Below, one piece after another: positions 1 to 9,517 of a stretch of 62,135 bases of DNA (position 1 is its first letter; each line of letters begins with the position of its first letter). This DNA comes from Bacilli bacterium (lineage in GTDB: Bacteria; Bacillota_I; Bacilli_A; RF39; UBA660). The notes beneath the pieces were generated by a model. That model had not been told where the DNA came from, searched no databases, and worked only from the letters and a program-made list of their open reading frames with translations. The translations under genes were made by a program, and so were the position numbers. The DNA lies in contig JAGBJG010000004.1 of the NCBI GenBank assembly GCA_017934595.1, forward strand, positions 1 through 62,135. Reading direction: 5' to 3'.

Positions 1-720
1 TGTTGGTTTTGTTATATCTAATGTTGTTCCATATTTATCTATACTTGTTTTACCACGATTACCATTTATTCCTGTTATTACTACTTTATATTCTGTATCA
101 CTTTTTAAATTAGTAAATGTTATATATGGTTCTTCATATTCTTTTTCTTCTACTTTCTTATCATTTAAATATATTGATACATTATATCCTTGAATACCTG
201 TTTCTTCATCATACATTAAATCTATTGGAAACGATACTGTTAATGCATTTGTTGTTGTAGATATTACTATATCATTTATCTTAGATTCATCTATAATTGG
301 ATTTGTATGATCTAGTTCACTACATTTACTATATACTTCTACATTTCCTTTTGTTCCTGATCCACAGTATACTCCATCACTTATTAAATCTGCTCTTACT
401 AGATTTGATGATTCTAATATTACTTTTCCTGAGATTGGTACTTTTCCTTTAAATTCTAGTTTCTTACCATTAGAATCTTCACATTCTGAACCATTACAAT
501 ATATCTCTATTGGATATATTGGATCATCATGATTTATTAATACATATTCTCCTACATAGTTATCTGCTGATTCTATTATTCCGTTTACTGTTTCTCTAAA
601 AGCTGCTTTTCTAGCAGAATCTATCACATTACTTATTATTGGAACTGTTATTAAAGCTATAATGGCAAGTATTACTATTACCGCTAATAATTCTATTAAT
701 GTAAATCCCTTTTTCTTCAT
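1..720 (-). CDS. Prepilin-like protein with FN3-like region, 3' end beyond window
   Basis: Reading from the ATG at 720, all 240 codons to the window edge are open, so the C-terminus is missing. Residues 1-30 are a class III (type IV pilin) signal: KKKG then FTLIE with Glu at +5 and a long hydrophobic helix, the substrate of a prepilin peptidase such as the one at 48416-49180. Residues 30-135 form a pilin head with a C-x4-C pair and an FKGKVPISG motif, closely matching the pilin at 55541-56944. From about residue 140 the sequence looks like a fibronectin type III fold (FTNLKSDTEYKVVITGING). RBS AGGAG lies 7 bases upstream. Its promoter holds an 11-base G tract. Likely an exported pilus subunit or pilus-borne adhesin; the FN3 call is by motif only. 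Confidence 0.8.
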   Translation of the reverse strand, partial: MKKKGFTLIELLAVIVILAIIALITVPIISNVIDSARKAAFRETVNGIIESADNYVGEYVLINHDDPIYPIEIYCNGSECEDSNGKKLEFKGKVPISGKVILESSNLVRADLISDGVYCGSGTKGNVEVYSKCSELDHTNPIIDESKINDIVISTTTNALTVSFPIDLMYDEETGIQGYNVSIYLNDKKVEEKEYEEPYITFTNLKSDTEYKVVITGINGNRGKTSIDKYGTTLDITKPT

Positions 721-744
721 ATATAGTCTCCTATTCTATAAAAC

Positions 745-775
745 ATTATACCCCCCCCCCCGAAATTTTAGTCAA
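745..775 (-). promoter_or_regulatory. Pilin promoter with G11 tract in the spacer
   Basis: On the minus strand TTGACT (770-775) is followed by a 19-base spacer and TATAAT (745-750). The last 11 bases of the spacer are all G (751-761, C on the plus strand), ending next to the -10 box. Slippage by one or two bases would move the spacer towards or away from the optimal 17. The divergent promoter of the next gene starts six bases away. Confidence 0.75.
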
Positions 776-781
776 TGGTAG

Positions 782-810
782 TTACATTATTTAAAACTAT
801 ATGATATAAT
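782..810 (+). promoter_or_regulatory. Promoter of femABX-like gene
   Basis: TTACAT (782-787), 17-base spacer, TATAAT (805-810). It sits back to back with the pilin promoter, whose -35 box is only six bases away, so the two may compete for RNA polymerase. Confidence 0.7.
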
Positions 811-836
811 TTTATTAAGAAAAGGTGGTTGCTTAT

Positions 837-2066
837 ATGACATTCAAGGAACTTACGAAAGAAGAATTTGATCGATTTTCATATAGTTTTATCCCTAGTA
901 CACCATTCCAAACTAGTGAATATGGTGATACTATGGCATCACAAGGATATACTATATATTACCTAGGATTAGTAGATTATGATAAGATTTTAGCTGCTAC
1001 TATGGTAATGGTTAAAACAGAAGGAACATTTAAATATGGTTACTGCCCTAGAGGATATTTAATTGATTATAAAAATAAAGAATTACTAACTGAATTTACT
1101 ACTAATTTAAGAAAATTTTTAAATGGTAAAAGTGTTACTGCTATTAAGATTAATCCATGCGTAGTTAAAAATATATATGATTCAAAATATAACTTAATCG
1201 CATCTAACCCAGATTATGAGATGATATTTAATAATCTAAAAGAATTAAATTATACACATTTAGGATATAATGCTTTCTTTGAAGCAGTAAGACCTAGATT
1301 TGAAGCAATGATAGAATTAAACACTGATTATTTCGTTGCGTTTGAAAATATGAGAAAAGAATTTAAAACTAAAGTTAGATCTGCAGAAAACTCAGGTGTA
1401 AGAATACATAAAGGTACATTTGATGATTTAAAAACAGTATATGAACAAGCTAAAGGAAAATATCCTAGAAACTTTAAATATTATGAAGATTTATATAATA
1501 ATTTTGGTAAAATGGTTGAAATTTATTATGCCAAAGTTGATTTTAATATTTATTTAAAGAAGAATCAAGCTGAATTTGTTGAAATAGAAAAAAATTCAAA
1601 TAAAATTAATGAAGAAGTAATTAAAAATCAAGGTAATCAAAAATTAATTAATAGGAAAATAACTGCAGATAAAGCTTTAAATATGGCTAAAGCAAAATTA
1701 TCCAGTGCTATTGAATTAATGACACAATATCCAGATGGATTAATAATCGCTTCATTAATTGTCATTAAAACAACTAATACTATTACATTAATGATAGATG
1801 CTCATGATAAGAAATATACAAGTTTCAATGCTAAACATCTAATTATTTGGAAATTGATTGAAAAATATTCTAAAGAAGGATATAGATTGTTTAATTTAGG
1901 TGGTATTACATGGAAAGTTGATAATACTAATAAATACTATGGATTAAATAATTATAAATTAGGATTTGGTTCTAAAGTATATGAATATATTGGAGATTTA
2001 GAATTCGTAACTAATAAACCATTATATTTAATGTATAGAAATACAGGAAATTTATTCAAAAAATAA
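837..2066 (+). CDS. FemABX-type aminoacyltransferase (peptidoglycan interpeptide bridge)
   Basis: The protein of about 409 residues has the FemA/FemX/MurM layout: two GNAT-like halves (residues about 1-160 and 170-409) and, at about 225-300, a lysine/asparagine-rich helical insertion like the coiled-coil arm of FemA. Family members move amino acids from aminoacyl-tRNA to the stem peptide of lipid II on the cytoplasmic face. The late motif LFNLGGITWKVD fits the family's conserved C-terminal core. I chose ATG at 837, not the in-frame GTG at 825, because AAAGGTGG at 822-828 is then a normally spaced RBS. The added amino acid cannot be told from sequence. It ends in a bidirectional terminator shared with the convergent glycosyltransferase. 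Confidence 0.8.
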   Translation: MTFKELTKEEFDRFSYSFIPSTPFQTSEYGDTMASQGYTIYYLGLVDYDKILAATMVMVKTEGTFKYGYCPRGYLIDYKNKELLTEFTTNLRKFLNGKSVTAIKINPCVVKNIYDSKYNLIASNPDYEMIFNNLKELNYTHLGYNAFFEAVRPRFEAMIELNTDYFVAFENMRKEFKTKVRSAENSGVRIHKGTFDDLKTVYEQAKGKYPRNFKYYEDLYNNFGKMVEIYYAKVDFNIYLKKNQAEFVEIEKNSNKINEEVIKNQGNQKLINRKITADKALNMAKAKLSSAIELMTQYPDGLIIASLIVIKTTNTITLMIDAHDKKYTSFNAKHLIIWKLIEKYSKEGYRLFNLGGITWKVDNTNKYYGLNNYKLGFGSKVYEYIGDLEFVTNKPLYLMYRNTGNLFKK

Positions 2067-2087
2067 CAGATATATAATCTGTTATTT
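2061..2087. terminator. Bidirectional terminator between convergent genes
   Basis: Perfect 11-base arms (AAATAACAGAT and its complement) around a 5-base loop. The hairpin overlaps the stop of the FemABX-type gene and abuts the stop of the GT2 gene. Confidence 0.8.
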
Positions 2088-3089
2088 TTAATTGAATTTA
2101 AATATTTTTCTAGCTACTTTATACCCTATTTTTGTTGTATGCTTATTAATAGTAGTAGTACCAGATAAATTGCGTTTTAATCTTTTATATAATTTAGGAT
2201 TCTTATTTTTTAGATAATCCCATAATTCTTTAGCTTTACCTTTATCATCTGGATTTTTAGATAGAGCTAAAAATGTTGTAGATATCGTCATCATTATATC
2301 TAGGTAATGTACCATATATTTATATAAGCTATAATTTGTATCCCTATATTCATATGGATCATAATAATTAATCATTTCTTTAGTAACGAATAATTGTTGA
2401 TCAATTCTCTTAATCATATTATTTTCATTTACAGATTGATCATCTCTACCTATAAAGTATCTATAGAAATCAACATCTAAATAATACATAGTTCTTACAT
2501 GAGGTAATGGATAATATACAAATATATTATCTACATAGAATGTATGATGAGGTAATTTTAAACCTATTTTTTTGATTAATTCTGTCTTATAAAGTATTGA
2601 ATGCATTAATAAGTATTCACCTGTTTTAAATCTACCTACTTCATTCCAACCAAAGATTTTATTAGTAGGTAATACCTTTTTATAGTCAACTACTTTATGT
2701 TCATTACCTTTTTCATAAACATAGTTAACAATAAACATATCTACTAATTTATTTCTTTTTTTAAGCTTTTTAAGTGTTTTAATAGTTTCTTTTAATGCAT
2801 CATGATTAATCCAATCATCACTATCTAATACTTTATAATATAGACCTTTAGCGACTTTTAATCCGGCATTAACTCCACTACCATGACCACCGTTTTCTTT
2901 ATCAATAACTACTATATCTTTAGGATATTTAGCTTTATATTCATTAGCGATTTTAATAGTATTATCCTTGCTTCCATCATTAACTATAACTATTTCAACA
3001 TCTTCAATAAAAGGTAGTAAACATTCTATAGCTTTACTCATATACGCTTCACTATTATAACAAGGTATAGTAACCGTAATTAATTTCAT
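2088..3089 (-). CDS. Family 2 glycosyltransferase
   Basis: A GT-A fold enzyme of 333 residues. It opens with VTIPCYNSEAYM, continues with the nucleotide-sugar motif VNDGSKDNT, then ENGGHGSGVNAGL, and has the metal-binding DxD as LDSDDW near residue 100. Such enzymes add sugars from UDP- or CDP-sugars to surface polysaccharide or lipid acceptors. No membrane segment is seen, so it probably acts at the inner face of the membrane. The ATG at 3089 is preceded by AGGTGAT; the longer frame to 3134 lacks an RBS. No polysaccharide operon adjoins, so the acceptor is unknown. Confidence 0.85.
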   Translation of the reverse strand: MKLITVTIPCYNSEAYMSKAIECLLPFIEDVEIVIVNDGSKDNTIKIANEYKAKYPKDIVVIDKENGGHGSGVNAGLKVAKGLYYKVLDSDDWINHDALKETIKTLKKLKKRNKLVDMFIVNYVYEKGNEHKVVDYKKVLPTNKIFGWNEVGRFKTGEYLLMHSILYKTELIKKIGLKLPHHTFYVDNIFVYYPLPHVRTMYYLDVDFYRYFIGRDDQSVNENNMIKRIDQQLFVTKEMINYYDPYEYRDTNYSLYKYMVHYLDIMMTISTTFLALSKNPDDKGKAKELWDYLKNKNPKLYKRLKRNLSGTTTINKHTTKIGYKVARKIFKFN

Positions 3090-3137
3090 ATTATCACCTA
3101 TTTCATTATACCCTTTTTTAGTTATAAAAAGCAAGTA

Positions 3138-4028
3138 TTAAACTAATTCATAAGTTCTAGCTATTATTCGATTATCAGAGCAATATTTAATCACATAACG
3201 ATTATCCTCCCTACAAATAATTATTCCGATTGTCCTATTTTGATTTATAGTCTTAATATTTTTATCTATATAATTCATATACGTCATAATTTGACCTGTA
3301 TGTTCTTTTTTTAATTCTGTTACTTTTAATTCTATAACTACATAACAGTTATATTCAACATTAAATAAAAGTAAATCAATATAATTAAATGTATCACCAA
3401 TTTTAATTTTATATTCACTACCTATAAAAGAAAAATTATTCCCAAGTTCTTTCATAAACGATTCAATATCTTCTAATATGAGTTTCTGTAATATCTTTTC
3501 TGAAAATATATTATAATTCTTTTCATTTTTAATTCTAATTGGATTCTTTACAAAATCTACTACGTTTGATTCAGTTTGTTTTAATAAATTATCTTTAGTT
3601 GTTTTTGGAAGTCTTTCATATTCATTTGATTTAATTCTACCACGAATCTGTCTAACTGATAAATTTTGTTCTACACTAATTTTTATATAATAAATAATTT
3701 TATTAATATCATTAAACTTTAATATTTCATCATAATGACTCCACGACAATTTTGCCGACACCGTCGGCAATTTCCCCTCCGATACAAAATTATAATATTT
3801 CAACATTCTATACAGTAATCTAACACTATACTCTTTATTTAAATCATGCTTTAATTTCTGCGAATATTCTTTTATAATTCCTTCGCCATAATGCTTACCA
3901 GCTTCTTTTAATATTTTTCCAACACGATAATATGTATCTAAATCACTACGATTAATTGAATACTGTTTTACTTTTTTATTTACTTCGTTATTTATAAATT
4001 CATTTTTTATCTCATTATAATAATTCAT
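3138..4028 (-). CDS. YhcG/DUF1016-type PDDEXK nuclease protein
   Basis: The 296-residue protein has the YhcG two-part layout: an N-terminal helical, DNA-binding-like region with the diagnostic stretch TVSAKLSWSHYDEIL (about residues 90-104), and a C-terminal PDDEXK nuclease domain with YIDLLLF followed by VVIELK, giving the D...ExK catalytic set. This family is common in mobile and defence-associated gene sets; its cellular role is poorly established. The coding sequence contains a perfect 8-base-arm palindrome (3752-3770) exactly where TVSA is encoded. It sits alone between a glycosyltransferase gene and tuf, which suggests insertion. Confidence 0.85.
   Translation of the reverse strand: MNYYNEIKNEFINNEVNKKVKQYSINRSDLDTYYRVGKILKEAGKHYGEGIIKEYSQKLKHDLNKEYSVRLLYRMLKYYNFVSEGKLPTVSAKLSWSHYDEILKFNDINKIIYYIKISVEQNLSVRQIRGRIKSNEYERLPKTTKDNLLKQTESNVVDFVKNPIRIKNEKNYNIFSEKILQKLILEDIESFMKELGNNFSFIGSEYKIKIGDTFNYIDLLLFNVEYNCYVVIELKVTELKKEHTGQIMTYMNYIDKNIKTINQNRTIGIIICREDNRYVIKYCSDNRIIARTYELV
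3752..3770. repeat. Palindrome inside the DUF1016 gene
   Basis: TTGCCGAC, a 3-base loop, then GTCGGCAA: perfect arms, unusually GC-rich for this genome, encoding part of the LPTVSAK segment. Confidence 0.9.
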
Positions 4029-4050
4029 ATTTTCCCTTTCTATATAAACA

Positions 4051-4078
4051 AAAAAAGTAGTTCAAATGAACTACTTTT
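4051..4078 (-). terminator. Terminator of the str operon
   Basis: Perfect 12-base arms (4053-4064 and 4067-4078) with a 2-base loop and a minus-strand T tract, just after the tuf stop. Confidence 0.9.
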
Positions 4079-4091
4079 AGTTATTTCATAA

Positions 4092-5270
4092 TTACTTAAT
4101 GATTTCTGAAACGTTACCAGCACCAACTGTTCTACCACCTTCACGGATAGAGAATTTAGTACCGTTTTCAATAGCGATTGGAGCTATTAATTCAACAGTC
4201 ATTTCAACGTTATCACCAGGCATTACCATTTCAACACCAGCAGGTAACTCGATTACACCAGTTACGTCTGTAGTTCTGAAATAGAATTGTGGACGATAAT
4301 TTGTGAAGAATGGAGTATGACGTCCACCTTCTTCTTTGCTTAAGATATAAACTTGAGCTTTGAATTTAGTGTGTGGAGTAACTGTACCAGGTTTAGCTAA
4401 TACTTGACCACGTTCAACTTCATCACGAGTAATACCACGTAATAAGATACCAGCATTATCTCCTGCTTCAGCGTCATCTAATTGTTTATGGAACATTTCA
4501 ATTCCTGTAACTACTGATTTCTTAGTAGGTTTAATACCAACGATTTCAACTTCATCGTTAAGTTTTAACATACCTCTTTCAACTCTACCAGTAACAACTG
4601 TACCACGACCAGTGATTGTGAATACATCTTCAATTGGCATTAAGAATGGTTTTTCAGTATCTCTAGCTGGAGTTTCGATCCATGTATCAACTGCATCCAT
4701 TAATTCCATAATTGATTCTTCATATTTAGGATCTCCTTCAAGAGCTTTTAATGCAGAACCTCTGATGATTGGAGTGTTATCTCCATCAAAACCATATTCA
4801 CTTAATAATTCTCTGATTTCAACTTCTACTAAATCTAATAATTCAGTATCGTCAACCATATCACATTTATTCATGAATACTACCATACGAGGTACACCAA
4901 CTTGTCTAGCAAGTAAGATGTGTTCTCTTGTTTGAGCCATAGGTCCATCTGTAGCTGCGATAACTAAGATAGCACCATCCATTTGAGCAGCACCAGTGAT
5001 CATGTTTTTAACGTAATCAGCATGTCCTGGGCAGTCAACGTGAGCGTAATGTCTCTTTTCAGTTTCATATTCAACGTGTGAAGTATTAATAGTAATACCA
5101 CGTTGTCTTTCTTCTGGAGCTTTATCGATATTTGCATAATCTACAAATTCAGAAAGTCCTTTCTTGTGTAGAACGTTAGTAATAGCAGCTGTTAAAGTTG
5201 TTTTACCATGGTCTACGTGTCCAATTGTACCAATGTTAACATGGGCTTTTGAACGATCATATTTTGCCAT
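4092..5270 (-). CDS. tuf: Elongation factor Tu
   Basis: EF-Tu delivers aminoacyl-tRNA to the ribosomal A site as a GTP complex. The 392-residue protein is full length, with G1 GHVDHGKTT, the switch region [14 protein letters not shown]3 DCPGHADY, G4 NKCD and the two beta-barrel domains ([20 protein letters not shown]). RBS AAGGAGGAA precedes the ATG. It is the last gene of the rpsL-rpsG-fusA-tuf operon, 65 bases after fusA, and is followed by a strong terminator. Confidence 0.98.
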   Translation of the reverse strand: MAKYDRSKAHVNIGTIGHVDHGKTTLTAAITNVLHKKGLSEFVDYANIDKAPEERQRGITINTSHVEYETEKRHYAHVDCPGHADYVKNMITGAAQMDGAILVIAATDGPMAQTREHILLARQVGVPRMVVFMNKCDMVDDTELLDLVEVEIRELLSEYGFDGDNTPIIRGSALKALEGDPKYEESIMELMDAVDTWIETPARDTEKPFLMPIEDVFTITGRGTVVTGRVERGMLKLNDEVEIVGIKPTKKSVVTGIEMFHKQLDDAEAGDNAGILLRGITRDEVERGQVLAKPGTVTPHTKFKAQVYILSKEEGGRHTPFFTNYRPQFYFRTTDVTGVIELPAGVEMVMPGDNVEMTVELIAPIAIENGTKFSIREGGRTVGAGNVSEIIK

Positions 5271-5335
5271 AATTTATTCCTCCTTATATATACATTATTA
5301 ATTTTATAGCATTTTAACTAATTTTTCAAGTGGTT

Positions 5336-7411
5336 TTAGTTATTTCCACCATTTTTTTTGATAATTTCCTCTTGAATATTCTTAGGAACTTCTTCATAAT
5401 GATCAAATGTCATAGTAAATGCACCTCTACCTTGAGTGTTACTTCTTAGAGAAGTTGCATAACCAAACATTTCAGCTAATGGAACCATTGCATCAATCTT
5501 GATAGCGTTGTTTCTTGATTCTTGACCAAGAGGTCTACCACGACGTGATGTAATATCACCCATAACTGTTCCTAAATATTCATCTGGAACTACTACTTCA
5601 ACCTTCATTATAGGTTCAAGTATAACTGGTCTACATTTATTCTTAGCTTCTTTTAACGCTAATGAAGCAGCAACTTTATAAGCCATTTCACTAGAGTCAA
5701 CTTCATGGTAAGAACCATCATGTAATGTAGCTTTAATATCAACCATTGGATATCCAGCTAAAATACCTGTTTTTAAAGCATCTTGTAAACCTTTATCTGT
5801 TACTGGGATATATTCTCTTGGAACTACACCACCAACAACAGCGTCAACGAATTCATATCCTTTACCAGGATTTGGTTCGAAGTTAATCCATACGTGACCG
5901 TATTGTCCACGACCACCAGATTGTTTAATATATTTACCTTCACAATCACCAGCTTGTGTAATTGTTTCACGGTAAGAAACTTGTGGTGCACCGATATTTG
6001 CTTCTACACCAAATTCTCTTTTCATTCTATCAACGATGATATCTAAGTGTAATTCACCCATACCAGCGATAATAGTTTGACCTGTTTCAGTATCAGTCTT
6101 AGCTCTAAATGTTGGATCTTCTTCAGATAATTTTTGTAAAGCTAAAGCCATCTTATCTTGGTCACCTTTTGATTTTGGTTCTACAGCAAGTTCGATAACT
6201 GGTTCTGGGAATACCATTGATTCAAGAATACATGGTTTCTTTTCATCACATAATGTATTACCAGTTGTAGTGTTCTTTAAACCTACTGCTGCAGCAATAT
6301 CACCTGCATAAACTTCAGTGATTTCAGTTCTGTTATTAGCGTGCATTTGTAGAATACGTCCAATTCTTTCTTTAGTATCTTTAGAAGAGTTAAGAACATA
6401 ACTACCGCTTTCTAATTTACCTGAATAAACACGGAAGAATGTTAATTTACCAACGAATGGATCTGTCATAACCTTAAATGCTAATGCAGCAAATGGTTCT
6501 GAATCAGATGGATGTCTAACAACTTCATTACCATCTAAATCTGTACCTTTAATAGATTCAACATCTAATGGTGATGGCATGTAATCAATTACTGCATCAA
6601 GTGCTAATTTAACACCCTTGTTACCTAAAGCAGTACCACATAATACTGGGAAGAATTCAACAGCAAGTGTACCTTTTCTGATACATGCTTTAATTTCATC
6701 AACAGTTGGTTCAACACCATCTAAGTACTTAGTCATGATGTCATCATCAAATTCAACAACTGTTTCAATTAATTCAGTTCTCTTCTTCTCTGCGATATCT
6801 TTTAAATCAGCAGGAATTTCAATTTCTTTGTAATCTTCTTCAGGTTTACCATCGAATTCATAAGCTTTCATAGTAACTAAGTCGATTACACCTCTAAATT
6901 GATCTTCAGCACCAATTGGCCATTCAATAGGTTTAGCATTAACACCGAATCTAGAATCTATTGTAGATAAACTATATTCGAATGAAGCTCCCATTTTATC
7001 CATTTTGTTACAGAAAATCATTCTTGGAACTTTGAACTCATTAGCTTGTCTCCAAACTGTTTCAGTTTGTGGTTCAACACCAGCTTGAGCATCTAGTAAA
7101 GCGATAGCACCATCTAATACACGAAGTGAACGAGAAACTTCTACAGTGAAGTCTACGTGACCTGGAGTATCGATAATGTTTAATCTATGTTTTTTCCAGA
7201 ATGCAGTTGTAGCTGCTGAAGTGATTGTAATACCACGTTCTTGTTCTTGTTCCATCCAGTCCATTTGTGCATTACCTTCATGTGTTTCACCCATTTTATG
7301 GATTTTTTTAGTATGGAATAAAACTCTTTCAGTGAATGTTGTTTTACCAGCATCAATGTGAGCCATGATTCCAATATTTCTATAATCTTTTAAATCATAT
7401 TCACGTGCCAT
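5336..7411 (-). CDS. fusA: Elongation factor G
   Basis: EF-G catalyses GTP-driven translocation of tRNA and mRNA on the ribosome. At 691 residues it is standard length, with G1 AHIDAGKTT, the switch motif [12 protein letters not shown]3 DTPGHVDF, G4 NKMD and the domain IV-V region ([17 protein letters not shown]). It lies between rpsG and tuf in the usual str operon order. Long open frames on the opposite strand are composition artefacts. Confidence 0.98.
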   Translation of the reverse strand: MAREYDLKDYRNIGIMAHIDAGKTTFTERVLFHTKKIHKMGETHEGNAQMDWMEQEQERGITITSAATTAFWKKHRLNIIDTPGHVDFTVEVSRSLRVLDGAIALLDAQAGVEPQTETVWRQANEFKVPRMIFCNKMDKMGASFEYSLSTIDSRFGVNAKPIEWPIGAEDQFRGVIDLVTMKAYEFDGKPEEDYKEIEIPADLKDIAEKKRTELIETVVEFDDDIMTKYLDGVEPTVDEIKACIRKGTLAVEFFPVLCGTALGNKGVKLALDAVIDYMPSPLDVESIKGTDLDGNEVVRHPSDSEPFAALAFKVMTDPFVGKLTFFRVYSGKLESGSYVLNSSKDTKERIGRILQMHANNRTEITEVYAGDIAAAVGLKNTTTGNTLCDEKKPCILESMVFPEPVIELAVEPKSKGDQDKMALALQKLSEEDPTFRAKTDTETGQTIIAGMGELHLDIIVDRMKREFGVEANIGAPQVSYRETITQAGDCEGKYIKQSGGRGQYGHVWINFEPNPGKGYEFVDAVVGGVVPREYIPVTDKGLQDALKTGILAGYPMVDIKATLHDGSYHEVDSSEMAYKVAASLALKEAKNKCRPVILEPIMKVEVVVPDEYLGTVMGDITSRRGRPLGQESRNNAIKIDAMVPLAEMFGYATSLRSNTQGRGAFTMTFDHYEEVPKNIQEEIIKKNGGNN

Positions 7412-7425
7412 ATACTAATCCTCTC

Positions 7426-7893
7426 TTACCATCTATAATGAGCAAATGCTTTATTTGCTTCTGCCATACGATGCATGTCTTCACGTTTTTTAACTGAAGC
7501 ACCAGTACCTGCTGCTGCATCAACTATTTCGTTAGCTAGATTTTCAGCCATAGAATGACCTCCTCTTAATCTAGCATAATTTATTAACCAACGTAATGCT
7601 AAAGCTTGAGCACGTTCAGGTTTAACTTCAACTGGAACTTGATAGTTAGCTCCACCTACACGTCTAGATTTAACTTCTAATGCTGGTTTAATGTTTTCCA
7701 TAGCTGCTTCTAAAACTTCCATTGGATCTTTACCTGTTTTTTCTTTAACAGTATCCATAGCAGCATAGAAAATCTTTTGTGATGTACCTTTTTTACCATC
7801 AATCATCATATTATTTACTAATTTAGTAACTAATTTAGAATTATATATAGGATCTGCTAGTACATCTCTTTTTGCGGCTTGTCTCTTACGCAT
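7426..7893 (-). CDS. rpsG: 30S ribosomal protein S7
   Basis: S7 nucleates assembly of the 30S head and contacts E-site tRNA. The 155-residue sequence has the family start [18 protein letters not shown], the GRKGT-like DGKKGTSQK and [12 protein letters not shown], and ends AFAHYRW. RBS AAAGGAGGA precedes the ATG. It sits 16 bases after rpsL and 14 bases before fusA. Confidence 0.98.
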   Translation of the reverse strand: MRKRQAAKRDVLADPIYNSKLVTKLVNNMMIDGKKGTSQKIFYAAMDTVKEKTGKDPMEVLEAAMENIKPALEVKSRRVGGANYQVPVEVKPERAQALALRWLINYARLRGGHSMAENLANEIVDAAAGTGASVKKREDMHRMAEANKAFAHYRW

Positions 7894-7909
7894 AATAATC
7901 CTCCTTTAA

Positions 7910-8329
7910 TTATTTATTATCTTTTGGTTTTTTAGCACCGTATTTAGAACGGCCTTGTCTTCTTGCTTCAACTCCGGCAGTATCTAGAGTACCACGGATA
8001 ATGTGATATCTAACACCGATTAAGTCTGGAACACGTCCACCTCTTACTAAAACAACACTATGCTCTTGTAAGTTATGTCCTTCACCAGGAATGTAGCATG
8101 TTACTTCCATACCATTTGAAAGTCTAACTCTGGCATACTTTCTTAAAGCTGAGTTCGGTTTCTTTGGAGCTGTTGTACCAACTCTTGTACAAACACCACG
8201 TTTTTGAGGAGAATTTAATTTAGTTCTCTTCTTATCTTTACTGTTGTAACCAACACCTAATACTGGCGCTTTACTTTTTCTAACCTTATCAGTTCTGTTC
8301 TTTCTAACAAGTTGATTTATAGTAGGCAT
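7910..8329 (-). CDS. rpsL: 30S ribosomal protein S12
   Basis: S12 sits in the decoding centre. The 139-residue protein starts [12 protein letters not shown] and has the hallmark segments [13 protein letters not shown] and [14 protein letters not shown]. The residues at the two classic streptomycin-resistance positions are Lys (in PKKPNSA and GGRVPDL contexts), the sensitive type. First gene of the str operon, with RBS GAAGGAGGG and its own strong promoter. Confidence 0.98.
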   Translation of the reverse strand: MPTINQLVRKNRTDKVRKSKAPVLGVGYNSKDKKRTKLNSPQKRGVCTRVGTTAPKKPNSALRKYARVRLSNGMEVTCYIPGEGHNLQEHSVVLVRGGRVPDLIGVRYHIIRGTLDTAGVEARRQGRSKYGAKKPKDNK

Positions 8330-8447
8330 ATTTACCCTCCTTCTCTACACATACCCAGGTGTTTCAAAACCCGGTTTTAATAAAGATTTACATATGTAAA
8401 TCTCTAATTACGATATCAATTTTAACACCCATTTAATTATATGTCAA
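8330..8447 (-). promoter_or_regulatory. Promoter and structured leader of the str operon
   Basis: TTGACA (8442-8447), 17-base spacer and TAAAAT (8419-8424) place the transcript start near 8412. The leader of about 80 bases contains a perfect 20-base palindrome (8384-8403) and a second hairpin pairing CCGGGT with ACCTGG (about 8354-8374), just before the RBS of rpsL. It may be an autoregulatory leader or simply a stable 5' end; it matches no leader family I can name. Confidence 0.7.
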
Positions 8448-8469
8448 TAGTTTTTTTATTATTTTACAT

Positions 8470-9132
8470 TTAATATATATTGATATCTTTTATATCATCC
8501 TTAAACCTATATAATTTAGCTGGTCTACCATTACCAGATGGTTCATATTCACCAGTCTCCTCTATTATATTTAATTTAAGTAATCTTTTTCTAAAATTCC
8601 TTCTATCTATATTTAAATTTAATATAGAAGTAATAACCTTTTCTATCTCAGGTAATGTAAAATCAGCTGGGAAAAGGTTTTTGATATAGTTTATATTTAA
8701 TAATTTACTACCTAATAATGTTTTAGTCTTTTCAATTATGTCTAAATGATCATATCCTAACTTAGGTAAATCATTTATAGGAAACCATTCCATTTCAATT
8801 TCCCTATCTTCTTTTTTAAGTAATAACGTAACTGGATCTATTAATCCTAAATAATTAACAGCTACTACTCTACTATCTGGATTTCTATCAATTGTACTAT
8901 ATGTATGTATTTGTTCTACATATAAACTTTTAATACCTAATTTATCATATATTATATTAGATATATTATCTTCTATAGTTTCATCTACTTTAACCATATC
9001 ACCAGGTAATACCCAATATCCTTTATATGGATCTGTTGTTTTTCTAACAAGTAATACTTTTAATTGAGATTTATCTGCTGTAAAGATAGATAGTAATCCT
9101 TCTAATTGCATATTATATTCCTTTAGTGCCAT
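8470..9132 (-). CDS. NrtR-like Nudix-domain transcriptional regulator
   Basis: Residues 1-140 are a Nudix fold and about 150-220 a winged helix containing the NrtR-type segment NIDRRNFRKRLLKL. In known NrtR proteins the Nudix domain senses ADP-ribose or related NAD metabolites and the wing binds promoters of NAD genes. The Nudix box is degenerate: the catalytic REUxEE positions read NISNIIYDKLG, so hydrolysis is unlikely and a sensor role fits. No NAD gene adjoins. RBS AAGGTGA fixes the start. It has its own promoter (9158-9186). Confidence 0.75.
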   Translation of the reverse strand: MALKEYNMQLEGLLSIFTADKSQLKVLLVRKTTDPYKGYWVLPGDMVKVDETIEDNISNIIYDKLGIKSLYVEQIHTYSTIDRNPDSRVVAVNYLGLIDPVTLLLKKEDREIEMEWFPINDLPKLGYDHLDIIEKTKTLLGSKLLNINYIKNLFPADFTLPEIEKVITSILNLNIDRRNFRKRLLKLNIIEETGEYEPSGNGRPAKLYRFKDDIKDINIY

Positions 9133-9157
9133 ACTTCACCTTCTTAATGCATTATCA

Positions 9158-9186
9158 ATATTAGCACATATTATACTTTTTGTCAA
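9158..9186 (-). promoter_or_regulatory. Promoter of the NrtR-like gene
   Basis: TTGACA (9181-9186), 17-base spacer, TAATAT (9158-9163): near-consensus sigma-A promoter. Confidence 0.75.
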
Positions 9187-9204
9187 AAATACACAAGAAA
9201 GCCA

Positions 9205-9238
9205 AGAAAAAAGTGTTTATTCAGCTGGATAAACACTT
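9205..9238 (-). terminator. Terminator overlapping the end of rpmA
   Basis: Ten-base arms (9211-9220 and 9229-9238) with a minus-strand T tract at 9205-9212. The upstream arm lies in the last codons of rpmA. Confidence 0.8.
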
Positions 9239-9504
9239 GCTTGTTTCTTATCTTTACCTTTTCTTTCGAACTTAACTACACCAGATACTTTAGCATAGAT
9301 AGTATCATCTTTACCAATACCAACATTTACACCTGGATAAATTTTAGTTCCTCTTTGTCTATATATAATAGAACCACCAGTAACATATTCGCCATCAGCA
9401 GCCTTAGCTCCTAATCTTTTAGAGATAGAATCTCTACCGTTCTTAGTAGAACCTTGACCTTTTTTATGGGCAAATAATTGTATATTTAACTCCATTCTAA
9501 ACAT
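9217..9504 (-). CDS. rpmA: 50S ribosomal protein L27 with cleavable N-terminal extension
   Basis: The mature L27 body ([26 protein letters not shown]) is preceded by a short leader ending NIQLFA. In Firmicutes this leader is removed by the cysteine protease Prp, whose gene is immediately upstream. The ATG at 9504 has AGGAGGTG six bases before it; the longer frame to 9513 would start inside that RBS. Third gene of the rplU-prp-rpmA operon. Confidence 0.96.
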   Translation of the reverse strand: MFRMELNIQLFAHKKGQGSTKNGRDSISKRLGAKAADGEYVTGGSIIYRQRGTKIYPGVNVGIGKDDTIYAKVSGVVKFERKGKDKKQASVYPAE

Positions 9505-9517
9505 GGAATACACCTCC

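Noticed and set aside
4099-4935. Long open frames opposite tuf and similar ones opposite fusA, xseA, mutS and parC
   Set aside because: They lie antisense to strongly conserved genes, lack RBSs and have no recognisable domains.
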